From assembly GCF_010672525.1 (NCBI RefSeq), contig NZ_JAAHGH010000005.1, positions 372,672 to 436,671 of the forward strand: a stretch of 64,000 bases of DNA, in the 5' to 3' direction. The position numbers and the translations under genes are program-made. Positions within the stretch are counted from its first letter, which is position 1. The number at the start of each line of letters is the position of its first letter. Source of the DNA: Okeania sp. SIO2B3. GTDB lineage: Bacteria > Cyanobacteriota > Cyanobacteriia > Cyanobacteriales > Microcoleaceae. The notes below the pieces were generated by a model. It worked only from the letters and a program-made list of their open reading frames with translations. It made no database searches and was not told the DNA's origin. Shown here one piece after another: positions 36,860 to 45,900 of this stretch.

Positions 36860-37594
36860 TTATTGGTATTGTCAAAACCTATGAGCCAATTGAAGCAACT
36901 ACCAAGAAAATAACTATTAGTAGAAAAGCTGACGATTGGTACTTAAGCTGTAGTTTTGAATTTACACCTACTTCAACGCCTAAGAATGCTGAAGTTGTAG
37001 GTGTTGACTTGAGGATAAAAACATTAGCAACTCTAAGTACAGGGAAAGTATTTGAAAGTGTAAAATCTTACCGCTCCTTTGAAGCTAAACTTTCCAGACT
37101 ACAATACCTGAACCGCAATAAAATCATTGGTTCAGCTAACTGGAGGGGGGCGCAACTTCAGCTAGCTAAGTTGCATAGACAAATAGCTAACATCCGCAAA
37201 GATGCACTTCATAAACTGACAAAATACGCAAGCCTTGAACCACGGCAGTGTAGTAATTGAATATTTGAATGTTAGTGGAGAATGTTAACTAACCATAACC
37301 CACGCCCATCCCCTCCCGGGAGGGGAGCTAGAGGGGTAGGTGCAGGCCAAGGATTTTATGAGTTTCGGAGACAGCTTGAGTATAAGTGCCAATGGTACGG
37401 TTGTGCCGCTCTGAATAGTAGATAGATTTTTTCCATCATCAAAGACTTGTTCTAACTGCGGTCACGTTCAAGATATGCCAGTAAATCTAAGAACTTATGA
37501 TTGCCCAGAATGTGGCTTATCAATAGATAGAGATTTAAACGCAAGTATTAATTTGAGGGATGCGGCCAGCTCGACTGTCAATGCCTGTGGATGA
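36860..37594 (+). pseudogene. tnpB: tnpB pseudogene, second type
   Basis: The reading begins in the middle of TnpB (GIVKTYEPIEATTKKITISR), passes the first RuvC motif VVGVDLRIKTLATLSTG, then LNVSG near 37266. A dispersed CCCCTCCCGGGAGGGG repeat (about 37288-37345) interrupts here. The protein resumes GFYEFRRQLEYKCQWYGCA, shifts frame, and ends DRFFPSSKTCSNCGHVQDMP, YDCPECGLSIDRDLNASINL. Both zinc-finger pairs and the last RuvC motif are kept. The N-terminus is missing. Confidence 0.88.
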
Positions 37595-37645
37595 GTAACT
37601 GCCGACGGTCTCAGTGGAAGCAGGAATTAAACATCTAATTCGTCA
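37595..37645 (+). mobile_element. Right end of the second-type IS605 relic
   Basis: CTGCCGACGGTCTCAGTGG and AAGCAGGAATTAAACATC directly after the stop resemble 34292-34340. Probably a right-end and guide-RNA remnant. Confidence 0.5.
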
Positions 37646-37723
37646 CTGTTTGTGACGTTTTGTATCAGTTTTATAGAGCAGCAGTTTAATAACATCAAGA
37701 TACGACAAAGATAACTAATTTTC

Positions 37724-38407
37724 ATGCAGACAGAAGCTTTCAGTGAGCTTTTTCCTCTGTTTAAGGGAGCAAACCCAGAAACCTTGGAATGGCTACTCTC
37801 AGTTGCAGTAAAACACGAATATCCCTCAGATAGAGTAGTTTTAATGGAAGATGCTTGGGGTAATGCAGTTTACTTCGTGGTATCCGGTTGGGTCAAAGTC
37901 AGACGCAGATTGTCCTCTGACAACTCAGTGACACTGGCTATTCTAGGGAGAGGAGATTTTTTTGGAGAAATGGCTATTCTAGATGAGTCACCACGCTCAA
38001 ATGATGTCGTTGCCTTATCACCAGTACGTTTGATTAGTATTTCAGCCCAAAGATTTATTCAAACTCTCTTCAAAGACCCTCAGCTACATCATCGAATGCT
38101 TCAACTTATGGTCAAGCGTCTCAGGCAAACAAACATTCGTTATCAACTGCGTCATAGACCCCCTGCCGTAAAACTAGCTAATACATTAGTTGAATTAGCA
38201 GAAAATTACGGTCAGACTACAGAAAAAAACTGTGAAATATTTAATGTTCCTGACCAAGATTTAGCTGATGTCACAGATATAAAAATCGAAGAAACTAGCA
38301 AAATCATGGAAAAACTACAGACGAAGGGGTGGATTAATAGAGATACAGAATATCAAGTAATTCAATTACTTAATCTCAAACATTTAATGCATTTAGCAAG
38401 TCAATAG
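37724..38407 (+). CDS. Crp/Fnr family transcriptional regulator
   Basis: 227 residues. Residues 15-120 form a cyclic-nucleotide-binding-type beta barrel (VLMEDAWGNAVYFVVSGWVK, GDFFGEMAILDESPRS). The FGEMAIL phosphate cassette is well kept, so cAMP or another nucleotide may bind. The C-terminal winged helix (VPDQDLADVTDIKIEETSKI then MEKLQTKGWI) binds DNA. It is not NtcA by sequence. Start ATG without a strong ribosome-binding site. Targets unknown. Confidence 0.88.
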   Translation: MQTEAFSELFPLFKGANPETLEWLLSVAVKHEYPSDRVVLMEDAWGNAVYFVVSGWVKVRRRLSSDNSVTLAILGRGDFFGEMAILDESPRSNDVVALSPVRLISISAQRFIQTLFKDPQLHHRMLQLMVKRLRQTNIRYQLRHRPPAVKLANTLVELAENYGQTTEKNCEIFNVPDQDLADVTDIKIEETSKIMEKLQTKGWINRDTEYQVIQLLNLKHLMHLASQ

Positions 38408-38552
38408 ACTAGATTAATAATAATGTTTCAAACATTAAAATTTTAATCGAAAGTTTTGTCTGAAAAATAATATTAATTAATATGTGATGAACTAAGAGAA
38501 AATATATATACTAAAATCAAATGGAAATAGTTCATATTAAAAATAAATAACC

Positions 38553-40352
38553 ATGACTGAAGCTAGAACAGTATCCCTCAGTCCCACAATTAAAAAATCA
38601 GCAATTCAATATCAAGTATTTATGCCTCATCCAGAATCTCATCTGTTTGAGGTTAGTTTGCGTGTCAAACTTGAACAACTATCTCCTTCACTACAAAAAG
38701 ATCGAAAACTGGATTTAAAGATGCCTGTATGGACACCAGGTTCTTACTTAGTTAGAGAATATGCTAAACATTTGCAAGATTTTTGTGCTTATAGTGAAAA
38801 TGAATGTTCTTTACATTGGAAAAAGCTGAGTAAAAATCATTGGCAAATAGAAACTTCAGGAACTTCTGAAGTAATAGTACAGTACAGGATATTTGCAAAT
38901 GAATTAACAGTACGCACTAATCATTTAGACTCTACACATGGTTATTTTAATGGTGCAGCTTTGTTTTTTGAGATTCCTGGAGCTGAGAAAAATTCGATTT
39001 GGATAAAAATTATTCCACCTAAACCTGATTGGAAAGTAGCGACTTCTTTACCAGAAATTCCAGGTTCTGATAATACATTTGAGGCAGTAGATTTTGATAC
39101 TTTAGTAGATAGTCCTTTTGAAATAGGTACTCATCAATTATATCAATTTGAAGTACAAGGAAAAGCACATCAGTTAGCTATTTGGGGAACAGGTAATGCG
39201 GAACCAGAAAAGTTAATTCCAGATATTAAAAAAATTATTGATGTGGAAGGAAAGTTTTTTGGTGGTTTACCTTATGAAAAATATCTATTTTTATTGCATA
39301 TATCTGGACAGGGGTTTGGTGGTTTAGAGCATAAGTTTAGCTGTACTTTAAATTATCCTAGATTCAGTTTTAGGAGTAAGGAAAAACGTGACCGCTTCAT
39401 GCAATTAGTTGCCCATGAATTTTTTCACTTATGGAATGTTAAGCGTATTCGACCTAAAGCTCTAGAAGTATTTAATTATGAGCAGGAAAATTATACTCCT
39501 TCTCTATGGTTTTGTGAGGGTACAACTAGCTATTATGATTTATTAATTCCTTTGAGAGCTGGTGTTTATGATGCTCAAACTTTCTTACAAGGATTAGGAA
39601 AAGAAATTACACTTTTCCTAACAACAATAGGACGAAAGGTACAGCCTCTAAGTGAGTCTAGTTGGGATGCTTGGATTAAACTTTATCGTCGGGATGCTAA
39701 TAGCAATAATTGCCAGATTTCCTATTACTTAAAAGGAGCGATGGTATCTTTATTGCTCGATTTGTTAATTAGGGAAAAACATGAAAATAAATCTTCACTG
39801 GATGATGTAATGCGCCAAATGTGGGAGCAGTTTGGTAAACCAGAAATAGGCTTTACTCCCGAACAACTGAAAAGTGTAATTGAAGAGGTAGCAGGAGTAA
39901 ATTTGGATGATTTCTTTGAGAGGTATATTCATGGTGTAGATGAGTTGCCTTTTGATGAGTATCTCAAGCCTTTTGGATTACAACTTCAGAGAGAAGACAA
40001 TAAATGGCCTAATTTAGGTATGAATGTCACCACTAAAAATGGCAAAGAAATAATTAAATTTGTCGAAGCCCAAGGGCCAGCACAGTTAGCGGGATTGGAT
40101 GCGGGTGATGAGTTATTGGCAATAGATGGTTTTCGGGTAAGTGCTGATAAATTGAGCGATCGCCTCAAAGATTATCAACCAGGAGATTCGATTGAAGTTA
40201 CGGTTTTTCATCAGGATCGACTTCTGACCCATAAGGTAACTTTAGCAGCTCCTAGTCCTAGTCATTACCAAGTAGTACCATTTAGCAGCACCACACTCAA
40301 ACAATTAGAAAATTTTGCAGGATGGTTAGGGACGTCATTGGATTCTATTTAA
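38553..40352 (+). CDS. M61-family glycyl aminopeptidase-like metallopeptidase with PDZ domain
   Basis: 599 residues. The beta-rich N-terminal domain (VSLRVKLEQLSP, MPVWTPGSYLVREYAKHLQD) is typical of M61. The zinc site is HEFFH (His288, Glu289, His292), with the third ligand in WFCEGTTSYY. A C-terminal PDZ domain includes GPAQLAGLDAGDELLAIDGF. No signal peptide is seen, so it is probably cytoplasmic. The family cleaves N-terminal Gly or Ala; substrates here are unknown. Confidence 0.93.
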   Translation: MTEARTVSLSPTIKKSAIQYQVFMPHPESHLFEVSLRVKLEQLSPSLQKDRKLDLKMPVWTPGSYLVREYAKHLQDFCAYSENECSLHWKKLSKNHWQIETSGTSEVIVQYRIFANELTVRTNHLDSTHGYFNGAALFFEIPGAEKNSIWIKIIPPKPDWKVATSLPEIPGSDNTFEAVDFDTLVDSPFEIGTHQLYQFEVQGKAHQLAIWGTGNAEPEKLIPDIKKIIDVEGKFFGGLPYEKYLFLLHISGQGFGGLEHKFSCTLNYPRFSFRSKEKRDRFMQLVAHEFFHLWNVKRIRPKALEVFNYEQENYTPSLWFCEGTTSYYDLLIPLRAGVYDAQTFLQGLGKEITLFLTTIGRKVQPLSESSWDAWIKLYRRDANSNNCQISYYLKGAMVSLLLDLLIREKHENKSSLDDVMRQMWEQFGKPEIGFTPEQLKSVIEEVAGVNLDDFFERYIHGVDELPFDEYLKPFGLQLQREDNKWPNLGMNVTTKNGKEIIKFVEAQGPAQLAGLDAGDELLAIDGFRVSADKLSDRLKDYQPGDSIEVTVFHQDRLLTHKVTLAAPSPSHYQVVPFSSTTLKQLENFAGWLGTSLDSI

Positions 40353-40741
40353 TAGAGCAGGCAACAGGCAACAGGCAACAGGCAACAGGCAATAGTGGAA
40401 AAAGTCTATATTGTAGGGGCGTTTTGCTCCGCAACATGTAAAGCGCCAGCTTTGCGTTAGCAAATGGCCATTCGCCCTTACAGACAGATTGTGTAATGCT
40501 TAACGGAATTGACAGCGTATTTCATATTAGTGAGGTATATCAGTCGCGGGCAAGATACCCGCACTGGAAACACTTTACCATTCTTATGTGTACCTCATTT
40601 ACCTTTAATCTGCTGTATATTACTCCGAAGCTAACAGATTTGATATAACAATCTAGTTGGAAAACTCATTATTGAAGGCTACACAATGGTAACTTAATCA
40701 TTCATGTGATGCACCATCTGTACGGGTGAAGGGCCGTTCAC
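40353..40741. repeat. Gap with several dispersed repeats including family D copy 2
   Basis: (GGCAACA)n at 40364-40391, then a TAGGGGCG...CCATTCGCCC block at 40414-40480. The 65-bp family D element lies at 40532-40596 (GAGGTATA ... TGTACCTC with GCGGGCAAGATACCCGC inside). ATTACTCCGAAGCTAACAGA at 40619 is inverted relative to 32950. Confidence 0.75.
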
Positions 40742-41866
40742 CTAAATATAGTGGTTGTGCGTAAGTCCTGAACACAATATTTTGAGAGTAGCTTCCATAA
40801 TATCTGTAGTTTGACCTGAAACTGTGTATACTAAAGCTTCGCGATAAACCCGTTGTGCTCCATGATTTTTGTGATTAGCTGCGCCACTAGAAACAGTAAC
40901 AGCAGCAGCAGTACAACGCTGGGCTAAATTAATAGCTGTTGCTCTGAGGTGGAGTTTTTCGGCAAAATCAGTATCAGGATTTTTATTGGCTTCTTCTATG
41001 TCATTTCGACATTGATAGACCTGATTTTGTAAGGAAGAAATTGCATCTGGAATAAAAGGAAGAGGTTTAGTTTTTGATGTTGCTTTCATAATATCTATGC
41101 CTGCTAAAGCACATCCTAAAGCAAAAGCACTAAAAGCGAGAACTTTTTGTCGATCGCTATTGTGAATCCAATTTACAGGTTTGATAGAAACTATCTGCTC
41201 ATCAGGTAGAAACCAATTTTTTACTGTAGCACTAACAGTATTAGTTGAAGTCATAGCGCATAAAGGCATTATTTCTGAGAAAGTAATACTACCATTTAAT
41301 TTAGTGGTTTCAATCAAAGGAAGAATGCCAAAAACTGCTCTGCCATCAGGTAATTTTGCTGCAAGAATAAATTCCTGAAATATACTCCACCCAGTTATCC
41401 AAGGAACAATTCCTTCTATATAGTATCCACCTCTAGTTGGAGAAGCTTTTACAGGTGGTTCTCCAGAACGTCTGAGTTGAGAAAAGCCTATTCCTAACAA
41501 GATTTTGCCGTGACTTAAATGAGGTAAATATTGTTGTTGTAATTGAGTGTTTTGACTTGATGCTAACATTGCTGCTGCACTTTGATGTTGAGTTTGGAGA
41601 AAAGCTAATGCACCAGAATATCTTGCTATGAGTAATTGATAGTTAAAAAATTCTTGTTGATTTAATTCTAGACCACCCCACTTTTGCGGAATTTTTAATG
41701 CTAATAATCCCGATTTTCCTAGAGTCATTAAAGCTGTTTTTAATGTTTCTTGATCCCTATCTATTTCATTAGCTAGGGGAGCTATAATTTTTTGTAAAAT
41801 TGAAGTTTCTATTTGCTCTATATTTAGGATAGTTTCCGAGTTTTTCGGTGGGGATGATATGGTCAT
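40742..41866 (-). CDS. Acyl-CoA dehydrogenase-family flavoprotein
   Basis: 374 residues with the ACAD layout: an N-terminal helical part (LGKSGLLALKIPQKWGGLEL), a middle domain (LLGIGFSQLRRSGEPPVKAS, GGYYIEGIVPWITGW) and a C-terminal helical bundle (ATAINLAQRCTAAAVTVSSG). The catalytic base cannot be placed with confidence. Several relatives are flavin-dependent monooxygenases or sulfur-assimilation enzymes rather than beta-oxidation enzymes. No beta-oxidation genes are nearby, so I give only the family. Confidence 0.82.
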   Translation of the reverse strand: MTISSPPKNSETILNIEQIETSILQKIIAPLANEIDRDQETLKTALMTLGKSGLLALKIPQKWGGLELNQQEFFNYQLLIARYSGALAFLQTQHQSAAAMLASSQNTQLQQQYLPHLSHGKILLGIGFSQLRRSGEPPVKASPTRGGYYIEGIVPWITGWSIFQEFILAAKLPDGRAVFGILPLIETTKLNGSITFSEIMPLCAMTSTNTVSATVKNWFLPDEQIVSIKPVNWIHNSDRQKVLAFSAFALGCALAGIDIMKATSKTKPLPFIPDAISSLQNQVYQCRNDIEEANKNPDTDFAEKLHLRATAINLAQRCTAAAVTVSSGAANHKNHGAQRVYREALVYTVSGQTTDIMEATLKILCSGLTHNHYI

Positions 41867-41940
41867 TTCAGTTATCAGTTAACAGTTAACAGTTATCAGT
41901 ACTTTCTGCAATAAGAAGGTTTGAATATACAGGATTTTAC

Positions 41941-42058
41941 TTCTCTTGGTCGATTTGATATGGAGAGGAAACCTCCCTATCCCACCCTACGGGAAGCTAC
42001 GCTAACGACCGCTTTTTATTCCCTGAATAAGGGGAAGGCTTGAAACTTTTTTTGGTCA
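41941..42058 (+). mobile_element. Dispersed repeat family F carrying a nested short repeat
   Basis: TTCTCTTGGTCGATTTGATA, CGACCGCTTTTTATTCCCTG, GGGGAAGGCTTGAAACTTTT as in copies 1 and 2. A palindromic repeat CCTACGGGAAGCTACGCTAA (41982-42006) sits inside it, so this is a repeat inserted in a repeat. Confidence 0.7.
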
Positions 42059-42228
42059 TAGACAAATTATCAGTAGATTTTTATGTATTATATCAGAATT
42101 AATTTTATTGGTTAATTTTAACAAAATAATTACGGTTGAAAAATCATATTTATCGACTTAATAAATTATTTATTATGAACAACAAGGAGAAACAGTTACC
42201 CCTCGAAGAAATCAAAAATTTTCCTCTG

Positions 42229-42393
42229 ATATCATGTCCGGTAGCATCGGTATTGTATAGCAAAGGTAAGGAAGAAGGGAGAGGGAAGAGGGAAGAGAAA
42301 AGAGGGAAGAAGACTATTGAGCAAGAAAAACCTAAATTTCCTGTAGATATTCACTCTTAGGTTTACACGGGACTATACCAACGGACATGATAT
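42229..42393. mobile_element. Inverted-repeat element, family C, copy 1
   Basis: The ends ATATCATGTCCGGT and ACGGACATGATAT enclose 165 bases with a GGGAAGAGGGAAGAG tract. Another copy is at 59260-59388 and a single end at 22302. The open frame running through it is not considered a gene. Confidence 0.8.
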
Positions 42394-42409
42394 GAATAGC
42401 GATCGCTAT

Positions 42410-42431
42410 CTGAAGTATTCGAGTACTTCAG
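42410..42431 (-). terminator. Hairpin downstream of pabA/trpG
   Basis: The arms CTGAAGTA and TACTTCAG form an eight-pair stem with a six-base loop, about 40 bases past the stop of the gene at 42472. No good T-tract, so a stabilising hairpin is equally possible. Confidence 0.45.
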
Positions 42432-42471
42432 TTTAACAAATTCATAGCTCAATTCAGCAACGCCCAAATTT

Positions 42472-43065
42472 CTATAACCCTAACCCTTCCAAAAAATTTC
42501 TCAGTAACAACTTTCCAGAATTAGTTAAAATACTTTCTGGATGAAATTGTACACCCTGAATATGAGGATAATTTTTATGTCTAACACCCATAATAGTTCC
42601 ATCCTCAACCCATCCCGTAATTTCCAATACTTCAGGACAACTTTCTTTATCTATCACTAAACTATGATATCTTGTAGCAATTATGGGATTATCTAACCCT
42701 TCAAAAATACCTACTCCGTGATGATAAATTTCAGAAGTTTTACCGTGCATTAATTCTGGGGCAGCAACAATTTTTCCTCCAAATACTTGACCAATACTTT
42801 GATGACCAAGACACACCCCGAATATAGGTAAACTTGCTCCTAATTCTTTAATTAATGCTTGAGAAATTCCGGCATCTTCAGGGCGACCAGGACCTGGAGA
42901 AATAACCACTCCATCAGGTTTCAAATCATTAATTTCTGCCAAAGAAATTTGATCATTACGGTAAACTTTAATATTAGCTGCAACTGCTAATTCTGCACCC
43001 AATTCACCTAAATATTGTACTAAGTTGTAGGTAAAACTATCGTAATTATCTATAACTATAATCAA
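42472..43065 (-). CDS. trpG: Anthranilate/aminodeoxychorismate synthase glutamine amidotransferase subunit
   Basis: 197 residues, class I glutamine amidotransferase. It has NYDSFTYNLVQYLGE, the nucleophile elbow GVCLGHQ (Cys85) and HPESIL (His175, Glu177). It supplies ammonia to chorismate for tryptophan (TrpG) or folate (PabA) synthesis, often both. In many cyanobacteria it lies directly after ybeY and dgkA. Here the three remain in that order on the minus strand, but 1.3 kb of repeats and transposon remains separate dgkA from it. Confidence 0.95.
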   Translation of the reverse strand: MIIVIDNYDSFTYNLVQYLGELGAELAVAANIKVYRNDQISLAEINDLKPDGVVISPGPGRPEDAGISQALIKELGASLPIFGVCLGHQSIGQVFGGKIVAAPELMHGKTSEIYHHGVGIFEGLDNPIIATRYHSLVIDKESCPEVLEITGWVEDGTIMGVRHKNYPHIQGVQFHPESILTNSGKLLLRNFLEGLGL

Positions 43066-43336
43066 AGCTTTTTACTCCTTCATTCCCTGGATATATTAAA
43101 TCTCTCAATCAATGAGCGATCGCTCATTTTTATGATTAGTTATTTTGACAAAGAATTTCTCAAGTATAAGATTCAGAAGACTAAAGTTATACTACTGAGC
43201 TAAAGATCAAGATTGCAACTAAAGCACAAAAAAACACTATTGTATTATTACAATTCTAGCTTTATTAAACTTATGCAAGAAGTATTTATCAGTCAACTTC
43301 CAAAATACTTTGATTATAGTTAGAGGTCTACTCCAT

Positions 43337-43620
43337 TGACATCCTCCCCGGCCTTTAGGCGCGGGGGTTCCTACCTAGCCGTAGCTCTTTAGCGAGTTGA
43401 CGTCTCACAGGCTGCTGCACCCACCCCTCTTGCTCCCCTCCCGGGAGCGGATGGGGGTGGGTTACGCTTGCCTCCACGTCCGCGCACGAGTCTCGGAATG
43501 CCCTCCCGCGACAAGAGCAAAAATTCTTATGGGTATAAATTTTGTGCTTTCAAGGAGCGAACTGCTCATTGACCTGAAAGCCTCCCAAGTTCAGCTCTCA
43601 ACTTAAGGAGTTTCGACAAA
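43337..43620 (-). mobile_element. tnpB: IS605-type tnpB tail and right-end hairpin
   Basis: On the minus strand, 43372-43337 reads GAACCCCCGCGCC, TAAA, GGCCGGGGAGGATGTCAA. This is the classic right-end hairpin of IS200/IS605 elements. Upstream on the same strand the frame REGIPRLVRGRGGKR is a typical C-terminal tail of a TnpB. A GGGAGGGGAGC...GGGGTGGGTGCA repeat is inserted between tail and hairpin (about 43413-43465). The rest of tnpB is absent. It is a different IS type from the other relics. Confidence 0.75.
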
Positions 43621-44384
43621 CATCTTCTTTTAATCAGTATTTATGAGACAAGGCGGGTTTATAAACCAATTTTAATATAACATAAAAAGTCATAATATGA
43701 AAAGTCGCCCGCTTATGGGCGAGGCTTTAAACCCAATTTTATGGTAAAAATTGTTTTTACTGTGAAAAGTCAGATACTTTGATAATGGCAAAAACTTATA
43801 TAGTAATACCATTTTCAAAAAATATTGCTACATTGGCTATTCAAGATGTTATACCAATTTGAAAAAAGAATGTTACGAATAATAAGTGCAATAAAAATAT
43901 TTGGCAGGGAATGTCCCTTTGACAAGAAAGATAATTTATGACCTAAAAACTGTTATTGAAGCAATTCCCATACGACTCCTGACTCCTGAATTCCCCTCCC
44001 CTCCTGGGAGGGGTTAGGGGTGGGTTGGTCGGGGGAGGGGCGAGGGGTGGGTTGACTACTAAGAAATAGCCTAACTATTTGTAGCAAATATTTATCAAAT
44101 TGGTATTAGGTGTTAGGTGGTAGGTGGTAGGTATAATCAATAAAAAGTGAAGATTTTTCAATTCCGTTAAGCATCTATATTTTACTGTAACAATCTTTCT
44201 TGAATTTGGTATAATTTCATTTGAGTTGGGTAAAGAACCCCCTTTTAGACAACAGGCAATAGGCAAAAAGGTTTACCGGACTTTTTACTGTTAATAAATA
44301 ACCAACTCTTGTTTGAAATTTCATTAAATCTCAACTTAAAATCTCAAACCTTGCACCCCATTTAATCAATCAAAGTGATAATTT
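43621..44384. repeat. Long gap of repeats between the IS remnant and dgkA
   Basis: The dispersed block CCCTCCTGGGAGGGGTTAGG with GGGGTGGGTTGG is at 43993-44055, and (GGTGGTAGGT)n at 44110-44130. The rest is AT-rich without a gene. The open frame at 44075 is not supported by anything. Confidence 0.5.
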
Positions 44385-44894
44385 CTAGCTACTAAAAGTA
44401 CCAATAACCAGACTTAATAATGGAGGTAAAATCAGATAACTTGCGATAAGTAATGCGACAATAGCTGAAATTAAAACAGCACCCGCAGCACAATCTTTAG
44501 CAATTTTAGCTAACTCATGGTAACTCTTTTTAACTGTTAAATCTACCACAGATTCAATAGCAGTATTCAGTAATTCCATAGCCATAACTAATCCAATAGT
44601 TAATACAATAACTGCTGTTTCTATTGGTTTTAACTCTAATAAAATACTCAAACTAACAGCAACAATACCAATGAAAGTATGAATCCGAAAATTACGTTGA
44701 GTCTGGAAAGCATAAGACAATCCTGCCCAAGCATATTTGAAGCTAATTAAAAGACTATTTGCTACTTGCCAAGATAATTCTCTATTAGGTTTAACTGTAC
44801 TTTTAGAACCCTTTATTTTGGGAGCAGAAGAATTTTTCGATTTGTGTATAAAAGTGGCTTCATTGTAAGATATTGATGACTCGTTCAGTTTCAT
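44385..44894 (-). CDS. dgkA: Diacylglycerol/undecaprenol kinase family protein
   Basis: 169 residues. A basic N-terminal stretch of 50 residues precedes the family core: FKYAWAGLSYAFQTQRNFRI, the helix AVIVLTIGLVMAMELLNTAI, ESVVDL, and AKDCAAGAVLISAIVALLIA. Three membrane helices; the NTAIE...D motif holds the metal and substrate residues. It phosphorylates diacylglycerol or undecaprenol in the inner membrane. Downstream of ybeY by 103 bases on the same strand. Confidence 0.92.
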   Translation of the reverse strand: MKLNESSISYNEATFIHKSKNSSAPKIKGSKSTVKPNRELSWQVANSLLISFKYAWAGLSYAFQTQRNFRIHTFIGIVAVSLSILLELKPIETAVIVLTIGLVMAMELLNTAIESVVDLTVKKSYHELAKIAKDCAAGAVLISAIVALLIASYLILPPLLSLVIGTFSS

Positions 44895-44997
44895 AATTTA
44901 TCCACCTCAGTTCAATTTAATAAATAAGGGCCAGATAATCAAAGACTTTCTCGACTAATAGTCTATCTAAAAAGTTCAAAAGTTACCCTAAGTCTTG

Positions 44998-45651
44998 TCA
45001 ATTTTCTAGAATGATTTGTTTCTCAATAGTAATTCCCACAGCATTAAGCAAAAATAATTGCTGTTTGATCATTTGTTGCCAACTCTGTTCGTCAAGATGA
45101 TCCCATCCAAGTAGGTGTAGAAAACCATGGGCCGCTAGCCAAGCTAATTCAGTTGTTAATGAATGTTCCCGTTGTCTAGCTTGCCGAAGGGCCGTCTCAA
45201 CGGAAATTACTATATCACCCAGATATAGTTGTAAATCAGAATCTATGACTTCTGGAATTGGAACATTTACTTCCAGAGCAGCAAAGGCTAAAACATCTGT
45301 TGGTTGATTCTGATAACGATACTGATGATTAAGGATTTGAATTTCGCCATCCCCGGTCAGACGTAGACTAAGTTCGTAATTTTCAGCAAGTGGAATATCT
45401 GGTTGTAGAACTTCTAGCCATTTCCGAAACCAATATGCCCAATTTTCAGAAGATATGGGATAAAGTTTGTCCTTATCAAAATAATTGGGTCTAAAACCCC
45501 CCCTTGATTGGCGAAATGTTTTTGGAGGGGGGTTTAAATCCTCCTGACAAAAACAACTTCTGACTTCGTTAACATCCTGGACTTTTAACTTTTCTACTTC
45601 TGAGGTCGAGGATGACCAGAAATAATCCTGAATACTCACTTCTAGATACAA
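44998..45651 (-). CDS. ybeY: Endoribonuclease YbeY with a repeat-encoded insertion
   Basis: 217 residues. The zinc site HGFLHLLGWDH gives His175, His179 and His185. Also typical are LSLRLTGDGEIQILNHQYR and QPTDVLAFAALE. YbeY matures 16S rRNA 3' ends and takes part in ribosome quality control. Residues of about 27-58 (NEVRSCFCQEDLNPPPKTFR and on to RGGFRPNYF) come from a family G repeat (45477-45572, 96 bases, a multiple of three). The repeat lies between the N-terminal strand and the helix before WAYWFRKW. The frame remains open, so the host protein probably carries a 32-residue extra loop. Confidence 0.93.
   Translation of the reverse strand: MYLEVSIQDYFWSSSTSEVEKLKVQDVNEVRSCFCQEDLNPPPKTFRQSRGGFRPNYFDKDKLYPISSENWAYWFRKWLEVLQPDIPLAENYELSLRLTGDGEIQILNHQYRYQNQPTDVLAFAALEVNVPIPEVIDSDLQLYLGDIVISVETALRQARQREHSLTTELAWLAAHGFLHLLGWDHLDEQSWQQMIKQQLFLLNAVGITIEKQIILEN
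45473..45572 (+). mobile_element. Dispersed repeat family G inside ybeY
   Basis: It starts TTATCAAAATAATTGGGTCT, contains TTTTTGGAGG and ends ACTTCTGACTTCGTTAA. It matches the copies at 12691 and 60351 in order and spacing of blocks. Confidence 0.8.
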
Positions 45652-45690
45652 CCGTCAAATCCTCCTTTCCGCTCAAAAATGTGATTTAAG

Positions 45691-45900
45691 TTATCGTGTT
45701 AGATAAGCAAGGCCAACTAAGATACCTACAAGTCCAATGGTTGTCAGGGCAAAATGTTTGAGTGATTGACCTCCTTTTCTCACCATATTCCTCATGGCCA
45801 GTTTGACATAACTGGGTTTTGGTTCAGTTGTGGAAGTATTAGTTTCTTTCTGTGTCTGTGTTTGTCTGGAGTCTGGAGTTGATGAAGATAAATTACTCAT
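45691..45900 (-). CDS. DUF3285 single-span membrane protein
   Basis: 69 residues from the ATG at 45900 (MSNLSSSTPDSR); the TTG three codons earlier is less likely. After a Ser/Thr-rich N-terminus comes PSYVKLAMRNMVRKGGQSLK and one membrane helix (FALTTIGLVGILVGLAYL). The family is confined to cyanobacteria and plastid-bearing lineages and its function is unknown. It lies upstream of ybeY on the same strand. Confidence 0.85.
   Translation of the reverse strand: MSNLSSSTPDSRQTQTQKETNTSTTEPKPSYVKLAMRNMVRKGGQSLKHFALTTIGLVGILVGLAYLTR

Noticed and set aside
42136-42360. 74-residue open frame
   Set aside because: It runs through the family C inverted-repeat element and its GGGAAGAG tract; composition is low in complexity.
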